Origin: CAZJJK01 sp964546285
Lineage (GTDB): Bacteria > Spirochaetota > Spirochaetia > Treponematales > Breznakiellaceae
Length of the DNA stretch: 32,994 nucleotides
Direction of reading: 5' to 3'
Assembly (NCBI GenBank): GCA_964546285.1
Contig: CAZJJK010000025.1
Location: 1 to 32,994, forward strand
In this document: piece by piece, positions 1 through 6,799 of the stretch
Numbering within the stretch: the stretch's first letter is position 1
Layout: each line of letters begins with the position of its first letter
Notes under the pieces: model-generated
Databases searched by the model: none
What the model was told of the DNA's origin: nothing
Seen by the model: the letters and a program-made list of their open reading frames with translations, nothing else
Position numbers and translations under genes: made by a program

Positions 1-94
1 CTACCGCTTACCGTTGCTTCCTTCCGGACCTGGCGGGTTTAGGCGGCGGCCACGAGCGCAGTGCCTGGCTTCGAACGCTCGATACGCAGGCAGA
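1..94 (-). ncRNA. ffs: Bacterial small SRP RNA (4.5S type), 3' end cut by window edge
   Basis: Read on the minus strand, positions 33-15 give CCAGGTCCGGAAGGAAGCA, the near-invariant apical domain of bacterial signal recognition particle RNA with its GGAA tetraloop, the Ffh binding site. Upstream lies a GC-rich stretch that would form the 5' strand of the long hairpin; the complementary 3' strand lies outside the window. The RNA acts with Ffh in co-translational targeting of membrane proteins. The 5' end near 94 is an estimate, just downstream of tRNA-Ser(GGA). A tRNA-Ser next to the SRP RNA gene is an arrangement known from other bacteria, where dnaX often follows. Confidence 0.93.
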
Positions 95-96
95 AA

Positions 97-183
97 CGGA
101 GAGAGAGGGATTTGAACCCTCGGTACCCTTACGAGTACACACGACTTCCAATCGTGCGCCTTCGACCGCTCGGCCATCTCTCC
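97..183 (-). tRNA. tRNA-Ser(GGA)
   Basis: Full cloverleaf with acceptor GGAGAGA pairing with TCTCTCC, discriminator G, anticodon loop TTGGAAG (anticodon GGA) and the long variable arm typical of serine tRNAs. It reads UCC and UCU. CCA is not encoded, so the 3' end needs the CCA-adding enzyme. It lies 2 bases upstream of the estimated SRP RNA start and is probably co-transcribed with it. Confidence 0.97.
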
Positions 184-213
184 AAAGACGCTTCATCATT
201 ACATGGGCCCGAG

Positions 214-240
214 AAAAAAAGGAGGGTCTAGCGCCCTCCT
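214..240 (-). terminator. Intrinsic terminator inside the tRNA cluster
   Basis: On the minus strand a 7-bp stem AGGAGGG/CCCTCCT with a 7-base loop is followed directly by seven T residues (complement of 214-220). It should end transcripts from tRNA-Ser(CGA) and separate them from the tRNA-Ser(GGA)/SRP RNA unit. Confidence 0.85.
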
Positions 241-260
241 CCGATTTTCCAAGGTCCTTA

Positions 261-347
261 CGGAGAGAGAGGGATTCGAACCCTCGGAACCCTAACGGGT
301 TCAACGGTTTTCGAGACCGCCCGATTCAACCGCTCTCGCATCTCTCC
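261..347 (-). tRNA. tRNA-Ser(CGA)
   Basis: Cloverleaf with acceptor GGAGAGA/TCTCTCC, discriminator G, anticodon loop CTCGAAA (anticodon CGA) and a long class II variable arm. It reads UCG. CCA is not encoded. Its 5' end directly abuts the T-run of the terminator at 348-385, and I see no convincing promoter of its own. Expression may rely on read-through or on a promoter hidden in the hairpin. Confidence 0.97.
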
Positions 348-385
348 AAAAAAGGACGAATATAACGAAGAGTTATATCCGTCCT
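348..385 (-). terminator. Intrinsic terminator abutting tRNA-Ser(CGA)
   Basis: On the minus strand AGGACGGATATAAC pairs with GTTATATTCGTCCT as a continuous 14-bp stem with one G.U pair and a 5-base loop, then six T residues. This is one of the strongest terminators in the window. It lies 7 bases downstream of tRNA-Arg and with no gap before tRNA-Ser(CGA). Confidence 0.85.
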
Positions 386-392
386 GTACTCA

Positions 393-466
393 TGAGGCTG
401 AGAGGATTCGAACCTCCGACCTTCAGATCCGCAATCTGATGCTCTATCCAGCTGAGCTACAACCTC
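393..466 (-). tRNA. tRNA-Arg(GCG)
   Basis: 74-nt cloverleaf with acceptor GAGGTTG/CAGCCTC (one G.U pair), discriminator A, an A in the D loop at the usual arginine identity position, and anticodon stem TCAGA/TCTGA around loop TTGCGGA, giving anticodon GCG (codons CGC/CGU). Most bacteria use anticodon ACG, deaminated to inosine by TadA, for this codon box, so G34 is noteworthy. CCA is not encoded. Confidence 0.93.
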
Positions 467-659
467 GTGATTTACATCTCGTCTAATGAAGCAGAGGGAT
501 TCTGTCTTTGTCACGGCTATTATGGCCGCTTCCTTCGACTCGCTTTGCCCTCTGCTAGCGGCATCCCTGCCGCTCTGCCCTCCCTACGGTCGGTGAGGGC
601 TCATTTCGCCCCCACATCCATCATTATCGGGGACAGCTTCGGTTTTATGCCGCGTCTAA
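467..659 (-). other. Structured spacer between tRNA-Arg and tRNA-Ser(GCT)
   Basis: This 193-base spacer is much longer than the others in the cluster. It holds a perfect 7-bp hairpin (AGCGGCA/TGCCGCT, 557-563 with 568-574), an 8-bp inverted repeat (GCAGAGGG at 491-498 with CCCTCTGC at 548-555) and GC-rich runs. No open reading frame is convincing and I recognise no known RNA family. It may be leader, processing or repeat-derived sequence. Confidence 0.4.
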
Positions 660-747
660 CGGAGCAGGGGGGATTCGAACCCCCGGTACCCTTTAGGGGT
701 ACAACTCCTTAGCAGGGAGCCCGATTCGGCCGCTCTCGCACCGCTCC
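660..747 (-). tRNA. tRNA-Ser(GCT)
   Basis: 88-nt class II tRNA with acceptor GGAGCGG/CTGCTCC (one G.U pair), discriminator G, anticodon loop CTGCTAA (anticodon GCT) and a long variable arm. It reads AGC and AGU. CCA is not encoded. It lies 16 bases downstream of tRNA-Ser(TGA), so the two are probably co-transcribed. Confidence 0.96.
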
Positions 748-763
748 AGAGACCATTCCGGAT

Positions 764-850
764 CGGAGCAGGGGGGATTCGAACCCCCGGAACCCTCGCG
801 GGTTCAACGGTTTTCAAGACCGCCTCCTTAAACCGCTCGGACACCGCTCC
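764..850 (-). tRNA. tRNA-Ser(TGA)
   Basis: 87-nt class II tRNA with acceptor GGAGCGG/CTGCTCC, discriminator G, anticodon loop CTTGAAA (anticodon TGA) and a long variable arm. It reads UCA and related codons. CCA is not encoded. It is the first gene after the promoter at 866-893. Confidence 0.97.
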
Positions 851-865
851 AGAAAGGCTACTTAA

Positions 866-893
866 ATTAGTCTATTGAGCGCTTTGCTGTCAA
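866..893 (-). promoter_or_regulatory. Sigma-70-type promoter of the tRNA cluster
   Basis: On the minus strand a perfect -35 box TTGACA (893-888) is followed after 16 bases by ACTAAT (871-866), which matches the -10 consensus at four of six positions. Transcription would start near 859, about 9 bases before tRNA-Ser(TGA). Confidence 0.75.
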
Positions 894-929
894 GAGCTAT
901 GGCTTAGGAGAAAAACAGGAGTGTATGTT

Positions 930-1601
930 TTAGTCATAGAAAATATTTTGTAAGTGGGCGAATGTAAAATCGATAAAATTAGGGATTACTAGATCGGCTG
1001 AACGTAGGGAAGAGGCATGGCCAATTCCTATACAACGCATACGTGCCGCTTTTGCCGCTTGAATGCCAGAGGAGGCATCCTCAAAAACCACACAGTTTTC
1101 AGGTGCCGTGTCTAGCTTGGACGCGGCTGTTAGAAATATCTCTGGATCCGGTTTAGTGTTTTTTACCATGTTGCCATCGATTATTGCGTCAAAAAGGCTA
1201 GATAAATTGATAGCCCTCAAAATAGTCCAAGCATTACGACTAGAGCTGGCTATCGCTGTTTTTAAGCTATGTTTTTCGCATTCACGAATAAAAGCTTCCA
1301 CGCCGGGTAAAATATCATGGGACGATAGAGCGCTTAAACTTTGTATATAGCGCTTGTTTTTTTGCTCCGCTAAGGCTTCTTTAGCTTCTTGTGTAAACGC
1401 TAGCGATCTTGGTGCCAAAGACAAAATTATTTCTAAACTCGCTATACGTGAGACCCCTTTAAGACGCTCGTTATTATATTCGGTAAAGGGTATGTCTAAT
1501 CCATCAGCGAGTTCTTTCCATGCGTTAAAATGATAACGAGCGGTATCAACGATAACCCCGTCCAGATCGAAAATACAAGCACGTAACCTTACATCCTTCA
1601 T
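930..1601 (-). CDS. pgmB: Beta-phosphoglucomutase (HAD superfamily)
   Basis: Converts beta-D-glucose 1-phosphate to glucose 6-phosphate in the cytoplasm through a beta-glucose 1,6-bisphosphate intermediate. The 223-residue length fits the family. HAD motif I is FDLDGV, with nucleophile Asp12 and acid/base Asp14, followed by the DTARYHF segment of beta-PGMs. The cap shows LKGVSR, the HAD motif II/III equivalents are ASSSRNA and NTKPDPEIF, and the Mg-binding motif is VFEDASSG. The start overlaps the stop of the GH65 gene by 4 bases (ATGA), so translation is coupled. GH65 phosphorylases release beta-glucose 1-phosphate, exactly this enzyme's substrate, which makes the call firm. The gene ends just before the tRNA promoter; no terminator is obvious. 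Confidence 0.93.
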   Translation of the reverse strand: MKDVRLRACIFDLDGVIVDTARYHFNAWKELADGLDIPFTEYNNERLKGVSRIASLEIILSLAPRSLAFTQEAKEALAEQKNKRYIQSLSALSSHDILPGVEAFIRECEKHSLKTAIASSSRNAWTILRAINLSSLFDAIIDGNMVKNTKPDPEIFLTAASKLDTAPENCVVFEDASSGIQAAKAARMRCIGIGHASSLRSADLVIPNFIDFTFAHLQNIFYD

Positions 1602-3877
1602 AGAGGCAACTCTAATTCTTTTTTTAATAAATATTTATTATCATGTATGAAAATAGGGCAAGGAAGGCCGGACTCAAGGACAAAGCTTATAGAAGTTGGT
1701 TTTACCTGTACATGGATAATTGAGCCTTTAAATACGATGCGGTAGGACAAAGACTTCCAACAGGCAGGCAGGCTTGGATTGAATGATGGGCCGTTCGGTG
1801 TTGGGTAGAACCCACCGAAACCCCAGACGGTAGCTAACCAAGTTCCTCCCATATTAGCGGCGTGGATACCATCTTTTGTATTATGATGACTGTCATCTAG
1901 ATCAAGAGCGACTGTTTTTTCGAAATAGTTATAAGCTTTTTCAGGGTCGCCTAAGCGAGCTGATATGATCGCGTAAGCCGCGTAGGAAAGAGAAGAATCA
2001 TGTGTTGTAATTGACTCGTAGTATGAAAAACTATTCTTTATTGTTTCCGTTTTTTCATCTGGCTTAAGTAAAATATAGGCTAAAATCGTGTCGGCCTGCT
2101 TACACACTTGGAAGCGGGATAAGGTCATTGGGTGATAGTGAAGGAGGAGCGGATAGCATGATGTGGGGACCGCGTTGAAATCCCATTTAGGTTTTCTAAA
2201 AAAGGAGTCGTCTTGTGGGTTCATCGCGCGAGCGGGATCGTAGGGAATAGTCATGAATTCAGCCGCTTTTTCCCATGCGCTGATTTCATTGGCTTCCAGA
2301 CCGATCAGTGTGATGATTTCTCGTAGTCGTCTCGGTGATTTTTCTGATAGGAGCTGATACGCGGATACGGCTGTTCTCAGATTCATCTGAGCCATTATAT
2401 TGGTGTAATAATTATCGTTTACAAGGCAAGTATATTCATCTGGCCCAGTAACGTTATGGATGTGGAAATAGCCGTCGGCGTAATTGCCTATTTCTATCCA
2501 TATCCTGGCGGTTTCAAATAAAAGCTCCGCTCCAAATTTTTCCATAAGTTCCATATCTTCTGTCGCTTCCCAATAACGCCAAAGCGCCCAGGCTATATCG
2601 GCATTGATATGGTATTGAGCGCTACCAGAAGGGTAGAAGGCGGAACATTCCCGGCCGGCTATAGTCCTCCATGGGAAAGCGGCGCCTTTCTTATGCCCAA
2701 GTTCTTTCGCGTGCTCTCTTGCTTGTGGTAGAGTTGTATATCGATATCGCAATATATCGCGGGCCGCTTCAGGTCGGGTATACAAGAAAAAAGGGAACAT
2801 ATAGATTTCCGTGTCCCAAAAAAAGTGGCCTTCATAGCCTTCTCCGCTTAAGCCTTTAGCCGCTATGTGGGCGTTTGGGTCGTGGCCCGCGGATTGATAT
2901 AAATGGTAAAGGTTGAACCTAAGACCCGATAAAGCGTGATCATCGCCTTCTATTTTCACATTTGCCGTATCCCAAAAGGATAGAAGCTCTCGTTCTTGTT
3001 CCAGTTTTAAGTCGGAAAAACGAAGCGAAAAGTGATTTTTTGCTATTTCGGCGAGTTGTTGTCCCCCTCTTGGGTGACGGAGAGAGTCGCCAAAGACCGC
3101 AAATTTTTCTATTAACACAGTCTCATTAGCCTTAAGTTCTGTTTCCCATATAATGGAAGCTTCCGTGGCGCCTCGGGTATAATCGATTGGCGTTAGACGT
3201 TCTTTTTCTGTCTGGACATGATGATTTATTTCCATCCAAAGCTTAAGGCCAGATGCTTTTGTTCGAGCTTCAAGTCTGATATGTTCCCCATTGATCGCGA
3301 TATCATCGATCTCCAACGGCTTAAAGGCGTTATTTGATACCCTGGGGTCGCCTGGATCGAAATAATTGCATACATCGCCCTGAACCAAAGATTCAATCCG
3401 TATTTTCAACGCGGCCAATGCGCGTATACGTAATTCTATAGCGAATAATTCAGGTCGGGAAAAAGACGCTAGGCGGCGGGCGTCAAAATAAAGCTTTTTC
3501 CCATTGGAATTTGTCCAACTAAAACTTCTTCCGGCTATGCCTTGGCGCATATCGAGAAAGCGATGAAAATCAGTGTTGTTTAAGGTGTTAAGGCTTAGCT
3601 CTTCACCGTCGATACGTATACGGATAGTCTGAACATCTGGAAGATTGACGACGGTTTCGCCGGTTGTTGGAAAGGCGAAGAGTTTTTCTGGGTGTTCAAT
3701 TGGATGAGTTTCATAAAAACCATTAATATAGGTCCCTCTGACACTGTTTGTTCCCTCTGGCTGTCCTTCTTCAAAATTAGCACGTACACCAAGATAGCCG
3801 TTCGCTGTATGGAATAGGGTTTCCTCTAATGGGAGCTTCTGAGGATTAAAACCGATTCTTTCTATGAGATAACTCAT
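1598..3877 (-). CDS. GH65 alpha-glucoside phosphorylase (maltose/kojibiose/trehalose-type)
   Basis: Cytoplasmic inverting phosphorylase of glycoside hydrolase family 65, cleaving an alpha-linked disaccharide with phosphate to beta-glucose 1-phosphate. The 759-residue length is typical. The N-terminal beta-sandwich is followed by an (alpha/alpha)6 barrel carrying GHFFWDTEIYMFPFF, the general acid Glu481 in TGPDEYTC, KQADTILAY, and the phosphate-binding HHNTKDGIHAANMGGTW. No signal peptide is seen. AAGGA lies 7 bases upstream of the chosen ATG. Family motifs do not separate maltose, kojibiose, nigerose or trehalose specificity, so the substrate is open. The gene is divergent from the LacI/Agl operon, shares an operator-rich control region with it, and feeds pgmB by direct overlap. 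Confidence 0.92.
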   Translation of the reverse strand: MSYLIERIGFNPQKLPLEETLFHTANGYLGVRANFEEGQPEGTNSVRGTYINGFYETHPIEHPEKLFAFPTTGETVVNLPDVQTIRIRIDGEELSLNTLNNTDFHRFLDMRQGIAGRSFSWTNSNGKKLYFDARRLASFSRPELFAIELRIRALAALKIRIESLVQGDVCNYFDPGDPRVSNNAFKPLEIDDIAINGEHIRLEARTKASGLKLWMEINHHVQTEKERLTPIDYTRGATEASIIWETELKANETVLIEKFAVFGDSLRHPRGGQQLAEIAKNHFSLRFSDLKLEQERELLSFWDTANVKIEGDDHALSGLRFNLYHLYQSAGHDPNAHIAAKGLSGEGYEGHFFWDTEIYMFPFFLYTRPEAARDILRYRYTTLPQAREHAKELGHKKGAAFPWRTIAGRECSAFYPSGSAQYHINADIAWALWRYWEATEDMELMEKFGAELLFETARIWIEIGNYADGYFHIHNVTGPDEYTCLVNDNYYTNIMAQMNLRTAVSAYQLLSEKSPRRLREIITLIGLEANEISAWEKAAEFMTIPYDPARAMNPQDDSFFRKPKWDFNAVPTSCYPLLLHYHPMTLSRFQVCKQADTILAYILLKPDEKTETIKNSFSYYESITTHDSSLSYAAYAIISARLGDPEKAYNYFEKTVALDLDDSHHNTKDGIHAANMGGTWLATVWGFGGFYPTPNGPSFNPSLPACWKSLSYRIVFKGSIIHVQVKPTSISFVLESGLPCPIFIHDNKYLLKKELELPL

Positions 3878-4060
3878 GTAAAGTCCTTATCTTTTCTTTT
3901 AGTAGCTGCTGTCGTATGCGGTAATCCTATAAAAGCGAGAGTCTTTATCTTAATGGAGTACTGAGTATAACAATTTTTTGGAATAACGTGGCATAAACGC
4001 ATTCCAGCGCTTATATGAAACAAATAACCTGTATTCTTCCTTTCTAATGGATAAATAATC

Positions 4061-4074
4061 ATGTAAGTACTTTT
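4061..4074 (+). promoter_or_regulatory. Operator-like site 1, at the GH65 promoter
   Basis: ATGTAAGTACTTTT, built on the palindromic core AAGTACTT. It lies just downstream of the minus-strand -10 box (4081-4076), where a repressor would block initiation. It shares TGTAAGTACTTT exactly with site 3. Confidence 0.7.
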
Positions 4075-4075
4075 A

Positions 4076-4104
4076 AGGTTATTCCGTATATTCATCATAG
4101 TCAA
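4076..4104 (-). promoter_or_regulatory. Predicted promoter of GH65-pgmB operon
   Basis: On the minus strand TTGACT (4104-4099) is followed after 17 bases by TAACCT (4081-4076). The -35 is strong and the -10 is weak (three of six consensus bases). The predicted start near 4069 falls inside operator site 1. Confidence 0.55.
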
Positions 4105-4214
4105 GGTCTGTTTTTATGATTATAAATTGACATAGGAATAATATTAAATGTCGATATATATACTTATGATCGATGGCCCGCTGTTTGGATTATTGATATT
4201 TATGAAAACGCCAT

Positions 4215-4230
4215 GAAAATACTTACATTT
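4215..4230 (-). promoter_or_regulatory. Operator-like site 2, upstream of the rightward promoter
   Basis: Read on the minus strand this is AAATGTAAGTATTTTC, matching sites 1 and 3 except for one base in the core (AAGTATTT for AAGTACTT). It ends 4 bases before the -35 box of the rightward promoter. Two sites flanking one promoter could allow cooperative or looped repression. Confidence 0.65.
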
Positions 4231-4234
4231 TTCC

Positions 4235-4263
4235 TTGACAGCTGTTTCTAGAGGCCTTACACT
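4235..4263 (+). promoter_or_regulatory. Predicted promoter of LacI-agl-amylosucrase operon
   Basis: A perfect TTGACA (4235-4240) is followed after 17 bases by TACACT (4258-4263), which matches the -10 consensus at four of six positions. The start is expected near 4270, at the left edge of operator site 3. The LacI-type gene begins at 4305, so the regulator would repress its own synthesis. Confidence 0.75.
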
Positions 4264-4269
4264 GGGAAG

Positions 4270-4283
4270 TGTAAGTACTTTCA
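4270..4283 (+). promoter_or_regulatory. Operator-like site 3, at the rightward start site
   Basis: TGTAAGTACTTTCA, with the palindromic core AAGTACTT identical to site 1. It covers the predicted +1 region of the rightward promoter, a classic repressing position for a LacI-family protein. Confidence 0.7.
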
Positions 4284-4304
4284 TTGTAGAATTGGGGAGT
4301 TGTA

Positions 4305-5318
4305 ATGTCAGGGAAAAAAGCTATGCGTCCGACGATTTATGATGTCGCGCGAGAGGCGGATGTTAGCATAGCGACAGTTTCTCGATATATGAATAAGGTT
4401 GACGCGGTCTCCGCTGATACAGGATCTCGCATAGCGTTCGCTATGGAAAAATTGGATTATATACCTCAAGGAAACGCCGGTAGTAAGCCGAACCGTTCGG
4501 TTGGCCGCATTGGTGTGTTAACGCCTTTTTTCCCAGCGCCGTCTTTTGTGCGTCGTTTGCAAGGCTTGTTGCCAGTCTTTACACGAGCTAATCATGAAGT
4601 TGTTATTTATACCATCGACGGCCCCGAACAGCTAAACGAGTATCTTTCCTCAGTTCCTTTTACGCGCCGAATGGATGGACTTATTCTTATGTCTGTCCGC
4701 TTAACCGAAGAGCAGAGACGGCGTTTGAGCGCTTCTGGTTTACCGGTTGTTATGATAGAAACCGATGATAATCATTATAGTCGGGTTCTTGCTGACGACT
4801 ATAGAGGCGGCGAACTCGCGGCTCGTTTATTTATAGATAGAAATTACTTCCCCTGTATTTTTCTTGGAGACAAAAACAGGAACATCGCTTATAGCCTTCA
4901 TCCCTCGGATGTTAGACTCCGGGGTTTCGCGGACACGCTTATTAAAGCGGGTAAAGTTTGGAATGAAAATATGGTTGAGGAATCGGATACAAGTGTGGAA
5001 GACGCCTTTTTAGTGTTTCAGAAAATATTGGCTGATGGGAAAAGACCAAGGGCGGTGTTCGCTATGTCTGATTTACAGGCTATTGGAGTCTATAAGGCCG
5101 CTCGTCAGCAAGGTTTACGCATGCCTCAAGATTTGTCTGTTTTAGGCTTTGACGATATAGAAGCGTCGGATTGGATGGGTTTATCCACAATAAGTCAGTA
5201 CTTAACAGATTCCGGTCGTATTGCCGCCGAGTTGTTGCTAGATCTCATTGTCAATGGAAAACGGGCAATTCAAAAAATAAATTTAGAAGTTCGCTTGATA
5301 GAACGAGATACGACATAA
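4305..5318 (+). CDS. LacI-family repressor of the alpha-glucoside locus (AglR-like)
   Basis: 337-residue LacI/GalR-type transcription factor. The N-terminal helix-turn-helix (PTIYDVAREADVSIATVSRY, about residues 9-28) and hinge helix are followed by a periplasmic-binding-protein-like effector domain from about residue 65, with family landmarks such as AVFAMSDLQAIGVYKAARQQG and LSVLGFDDIEASDW. GGGGAG upstream supports the ATG. It is the first gene of the rightward operon and lies beside three copies of a palindromic motif, so it probably controls both divergent operons and itself in response to an imported alpha-glucoside or a derivative. The gene order regulator-aglE-aglF-aglG-GH13 resembles the rhizobial agl locus. 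The effector is unknown. Confidence 0.9.
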   Translation: MSGKKAMRPTIYDVAREADVSIATVSRYMNKVDAVSADTGSRIAFAMEKLDYIPQGNAGSKPNRSVGRIGVLTPFFPAPSFVRRLQGLLPVFTRANHEVVIYTIDGPEQLNEYLSSVPFTRRMDGLILMSVRLTEEQRRRLSASGLPVVMIETDDNHYSRVLADDYRGGELAARLFIDRNYFPCIFLGDKNRNIAYSLHPSDVRLRGFADTLIKAGKVWNENMVEESDTSVEDAFLVFQKILADGKRPRAVFAMSDLQAIGVYKAARQQGLRMPQDLSVLGFDDIEASDWMGLSTISQYLTDSGRIAAELLLDLIVNGKRAIQKINLEVRLIERDTT

Positions 5319-5337
5319 ATGAAGAGAGGCGCTAAAT

Positions 5338-5364
5338 CGGACCGTGTTTAATTTTCGCGGTCTG
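5338..5364 (+). other. Hairpin between the LacI-type gene and aglE
   Basis: CGGACCG pairs with CGGTCTG (one G.U) around a 13-base loop. No T-run follows, so it is not a standard terminator. It may stabilise the downstream aglE mRNA or mark a processing point. The aglE ribosome-binding site AGGAGG follows at 5375-5380. Confidence 0.4.
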
Positions 5365-5385
5365 TAAAATGTATAGGAGGGCAAG

Positions 5386-6705
5386 ATGAAGAAAATCATC
5401 GGAAGCGTTTTATTGTTAGTATTGGTAACGGCTTTCGCGGTTGCCTCAGGCGGGAAGGAGCCCGTACCTGTGGCTACTGACGCGAATGATCCCTACGCGG
5501 CGGTTAGAGGTAAAACCGTGACAATGGCCGGTCCCTTTGTCGATAATGACGCTGTCAAATTTGAACAGTCCATAAAGGGCTTTGAGGAAATGACAGGCAT
5601 CGATATTGTTTACGAAGGTTCTAAGGAATTTGAAGCATCTATCGCCATTCGTATTGATGGTGGCAATCCACCTGATATCGCTGATTTTCCACAGCCCGGG
5701 CTTTTATCGACCTTTGTTAAGAAAGGCAAGGTAATTGATCTGAATAAGGTTCTGGATATGGAAAAGGTAAAGTCCAATTACATCCAGAGCTGGCTAGATA
5801 TGGCCACAATGGAAGGGCCTAGTGGGGAAATAATGGCCGGCGTATGGGGGCGGGTTAATGGAAAGTCTCTTGTCTGGTATAACAAGAAAGCTTTTGATGC
5901 CGCGGGCTATAAGGTCCCGACTACATGGGAAGAGTTGCTTACCTTACAAAAGACCATCTTATCTGACGGCGATACTCCTTGGGCTGTTGGTATAGAATCT
6001 GGTGCGGCGACTGGCTGGCCGGTTACCGATTGGCTTGAAGAAATGATGCTTAGAACAACCAGCCTGGAAAATTATGACCGTTGGGTTAATGGGGAGCTTA
6101 AATTCGATTCGCCGGAAGTACGCAAGGCAATAAAGGCTATAGAAAGTCTCTGGTTGGCTGATGGGATGTCGTATGGCGGCCTTAAAGGCGTGGCGACAAC
6201 CAGTTTTGGCGACGCTCCAAAGGTAATGTTTGAGTCTCCCCCGAAAGCGTGGCTACATAAGCAAGGGAATTTTGTCACCTCTTTCTTCCCTGATAATCTA
6301 GTCGCTGGAACGGATTATGATTTCTTCTATCTTCCTGGTGTGGATTCAGCTTATGGGAAACCGGTATTGGTGGCCGGTGATATTTACGCTATGTTCAACG
6401 ATAGACCTGAGGTTAGGATGGTAATGCAGTATTTTGCAACCGGAGCTTCCGTTGAACAATGGGTAAAAGTCGGCGGGGCTATTTCTCCGCATAAGGATGC
6501 TCGTTTGGACTGGTACTCCAATGTGGTGGACCGAAAGGTTGCCGAGATTATTCAGAACGCCACAAGCGTGCGTTTTGATGGCTCAGATCTGATGCCGGGT
6601 GCTGTTGGCTCTGGTTCTTTCTGGAAAGAAATGACCGCTTATATTTCCGGCTCAAAATCATTGGATGACGCATTAAAAGCGATTGACGCTTCTTGGCCGC
6701 GATAA
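5386..6705 (+). CDS. aglE: Alpha-glucoside ABC transporter substrate-binding protein (AglE-type)
   Basis: 439-residue extracytoplasmic solute-binding protein of the carbohydrate class. A signal peptide (MKK then a hydrophobic stretch to about residue 20, ending near AVASGG) lacks a lipobox cysteine, so it is probably a soluble periplasmic protein. The mature part carries AglE-like segments: GKTVTMAGPF, PPDIADFPQPG, KSLVWYNKKAFDAAGY, GAATGWPVTDWLEEMMLR, a DAPKVMFESPPKAWLHKQ stretch, and GKPVLVAGD. AGGAGG supports the start. It captures an alpha-glucoside and delivers it to AglFG. An intrinsic terminator directly downstream should make this the most abundant product of the operon. Rhizobial relatives bind sucrose, maltose, trehalose and turanose; the ligand here is not fixed by sequence. 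Confidence 0.9.
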   Translation: MKKIIGSVLLLVLVTAFAVASGGKEPVPVATDANDPYAAVRGKTVTMAGPFVDNDAVKFEQSIKGFEEMTGIDIVYEGSKEFEASIAIRIDGGNPPDIADFPQPGLLSTFVKKGKVIDLNKVLDMEKVKSNYIQSWLDMATMEGPSGEIMAGVWGRVNGKSLVWYNKKAFDAAGYKVPTTWEELLTLQKTILSDGDTPWAVGIESGAATGWPVTDWLEEMMLRTTSLENYDRWVNGELKFDSPEVRKAIKAIESLWLADGMSYGGLKGVATTSFGDAPKVMFESPPKAWLHKQGNFVTSFFPDNLVAGTDYDFFYLPGVDSAYGKPVLVAGDIYAMFNDRPEVRMVMQYFATGASVEQWVKVGGAISPHKDARLDWYSNVVDRKVAEIIQNATSVRFDGSDLMPGAVGSGSFWKEMTAYISGSKSLDDALKAIDASWPR

Positions 6706-6716
6706 AAAATAGATTG

Positions 6717-6750
6717 AGCCATCTTGGGACTATCCCAAGATGGCTTTTTT
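6717..6750 (+). terminator. Intrinsic terminator/attenuator between aglE and aglF
   Basis: A perfect 13-bp stem (AGCCATCTTGGGA, 6717-6729, with TCCCAAGATGGCT, 6733-6745), a 3-base loop and a run of six T. It lies within the operon, 50 bases before aglF, and would reduce expression of the permeases and the GH13 enzyme relative to the binding protein. Confidence 0.92.
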
Positions 6751-6799
6751 CTTAGGGCGTACCGAAACCCTTAATGGGCGGTTTTAAAGGGGAGTGTTT

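Larger units (their letters stand above)
3878..4304. promoter_or_regulatory. Divergent control region between GH65 and LacI operons
   Basis: 427 bases without a credible gene. It holds two opposed promoters and three copies of one operator-like motif, listed separately. The part from about 3885 to 4060 would be the roughly 190-nt leader of the GH65 mRNA; apart from the ribosome-binding site I see nothing recognisable in it. A 76-codon frame on the minus strand starts inside the -35 box of the GH65 promoter and is not believed. Confidence 0.75.

Noticed and set aside
8..844. Short frames on both strands across the SRP RNA and tRNA genes
   Set aside because: They are translations of structured RNA genes or their complements and lack ribosome-binding sites and family resemblance.
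3874..4104. 76-codon minus-strand frame upstream of GH65
   Set aside because: It starts inside the -35 box of the predicted GH65 promoter, so the start codon would not be transcribed. The protein resembles nothing, and the 4-base overlap with GH65 is chance.
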